A stretch of DNA of 64,000 nucleotides from Tyto alba (Eukaryota > Chordata > Aves > Strigiformes > Tytonidae), in assembly GCF_018691265.1 (NCBI RefSeq), contig NW_024881313.1, positions 9,803,501 to 9,867,500 on the forward strand, given 5' to 3'. Shown here one piece after another: positions 63,103 to 64,000 of this stretch. Each line of letters begins with the position of its first letter. Position 1 is the stretch's first letter. The notes under the pieces are model-generated. The model was not told where the DNA came from. It did not search any database and worked only from the letters and a program-made list of their open reading frames with translations. A program made the translations under genes and the position numbers.

Positions 63103-64000
63103 TCAGTAGTATATATGCTCCCATGGGATTGCCAGGGTTACTGTCTTCCTCCTGCACTCAGGAGAGGGCATGCAAACGTAGCTGGAGTTCTTTCAGCTCT
63201 ACTTTCCTTAAATGCCATGTTTCCCAGACAGCAGGTCATGTGCAGACATAGCATTACGTGCTGGATCCTCTGAGGAATTTATAAATGTATCTTGTGCTTA
63301 TTCTTGAAAAGGAAAATCATCATCCTTTTAATTGATTTATATCAAAATACAGACACTGACCTACACTCATCCTTGGTGGAGGCATTTCAGGGCACGGTCT
63401 GATGAGCTAGTCTGACAGTAGGTGAGCTGAATGACGAGATGCTCCCCCGGCTGCACTCAGCTACTCATTACCTGGAAGCTGGAGCTAATTGGCTCTCCTG
63501 AGTTTAATGCTCAAGGAGAGAGATGGCTCTTGACTCTGGTTTTATGAAGTGACCTGAATTATAAAAAGCAACAGCAACAAAATATTGTAAGAAACAATGG
63601 AAACCAACAAAGAATAATTTATTAAATCAGAGCAGAAAACAGTCCAAAAATGTCAGGCCAGCTGATGTGGGAGTTTAGCTCTGTCTGTGAGAGAAGAGCA
63701 GAAACGAGCACCTGCATGAAGAGCCAGGCAGTAATCATCCTGCTCACGTCTGCCCCAGCCAGAACAGTTTCTGACAACAACTGTAGGAGTATTAGCTTCA
63801 GTTTCTCAAGTATCCAAAGATGCACCAGGGAGGTGGTTTGCCTGGATCTCTCATGTTCCAGTAGTAGGTTGAATCCAAGCTGTGCATTGAAATTTTTGTT
63901 TCAAATGCATCATCATTCTTCTTGAAACCACTTTTTGTATACAATATTATTTTGTTTTAGGCTTTCAGTGCTGTGACTTATTCCATGAATGTTCAAGGGC

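Larger units (their letters stand above)
53830..64000 (+). other. MEOX2: MEOX2 intron 2, incomplete at the window edge
   Basis: This stretch follows the donor CAG|GTATTG. I looked for a frame giving the expected VKVWFQNRRMKW continuation of the homeodomain and found none, so the last exon should lie beyond 64000 and the intron is longer than 10.1 kb. Contents are a 168-codon antisense ORF at 54038-54544, a 20-bp tandem repeat at 55727, a CA repeat at 59594, a pyrimidine-rich stretch at about 62250-62375, a diverged palindromic repeat near 62699-62752, and a perfect hairpin at 63075-63102. Confidence 0.9.

Noticed and set aside
53830..64000. Search for MEOX2 exon 3
   Set aside because: No frame in this span gives the VKVWFQNRRMKW motif or a basic homeodomain end, so no exon is called.

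Overview
The window looks like nuclear DNA from a vertebrate, most probably a bird. It is AT-rich and almost free of long coding frames, has CpG islands at one point only, carries microsatellites and a few very old SINE-like relics, and shows no dense LINE or LTR load. I found no bacterial gene architecture, CRISPR array, rRNA or tRNA. The bird call is an inference from low repeat density, compact introns and GC-rich pentamer repeats near the promoter. A crocodilian or another sauropsid is not excluded.

The only protein-coding gene I can support is MEOX2 (mesenchyme homeobox 2, also GAX or Mox2) on the + strand. Coding exon 1 is 14089..14599 (170 codons plus 1 nt). It encodes the N-terminal region with the His/Gln tract. 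Coding exon 2 is 53657..53829 (173 nt) and encodes homeodomain positions 1-44. The two exons join in frame as G|AT (Asp171) and the second ends in phase 0. The last exon, which should carry homeodomain positions 45-60 and the C-terminus, was not found before 64000, so the gene continues out of the window.

Layout: 1-11600 is AT-rich upstream intergenic DNA with two CpG-enriched blocks (4561-4860 and 7020-7380) that stand out as candidate regulatory elements or unannotated transcript ends. From 11640 to about 15150 lies a cluster of three CpG islands with G-runs, C-runs and a strong G-quadruplex candidate. MEOX2 exon 1 and its likely promoter (TATA-like box at 13765) lie here. Intron 1 (14600-53656, about 39 kb) holds a CpG-enriched block near its 5' end (15420-15740), simple repeats, a poly(A)-tailed retrocopy-like stretch (about 44100-44509), MIR-like relics and short palindromes with homeodomain or POU-like sites. 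Intron 2 (53830-64000, incomplete) holds a long antisense ORF of doubtful meaning, a 20-bp minisatellite, a CA microsatellite and a perfect 12-bp hairpin at 63075-63102.

I did not find a new multi-gene system. The observations most worth checking are the overlapping upstream ORF at the MEOX2 start, the open reading frame that runs from exon 1 into the intron through a patterned pentamer repeat, the CpG-rich blocks, the retrocopy candidate and the hairpin. Conservation, expression and repeat-library searches could not be run here, so all functional statements about noncoding DNA are inference.
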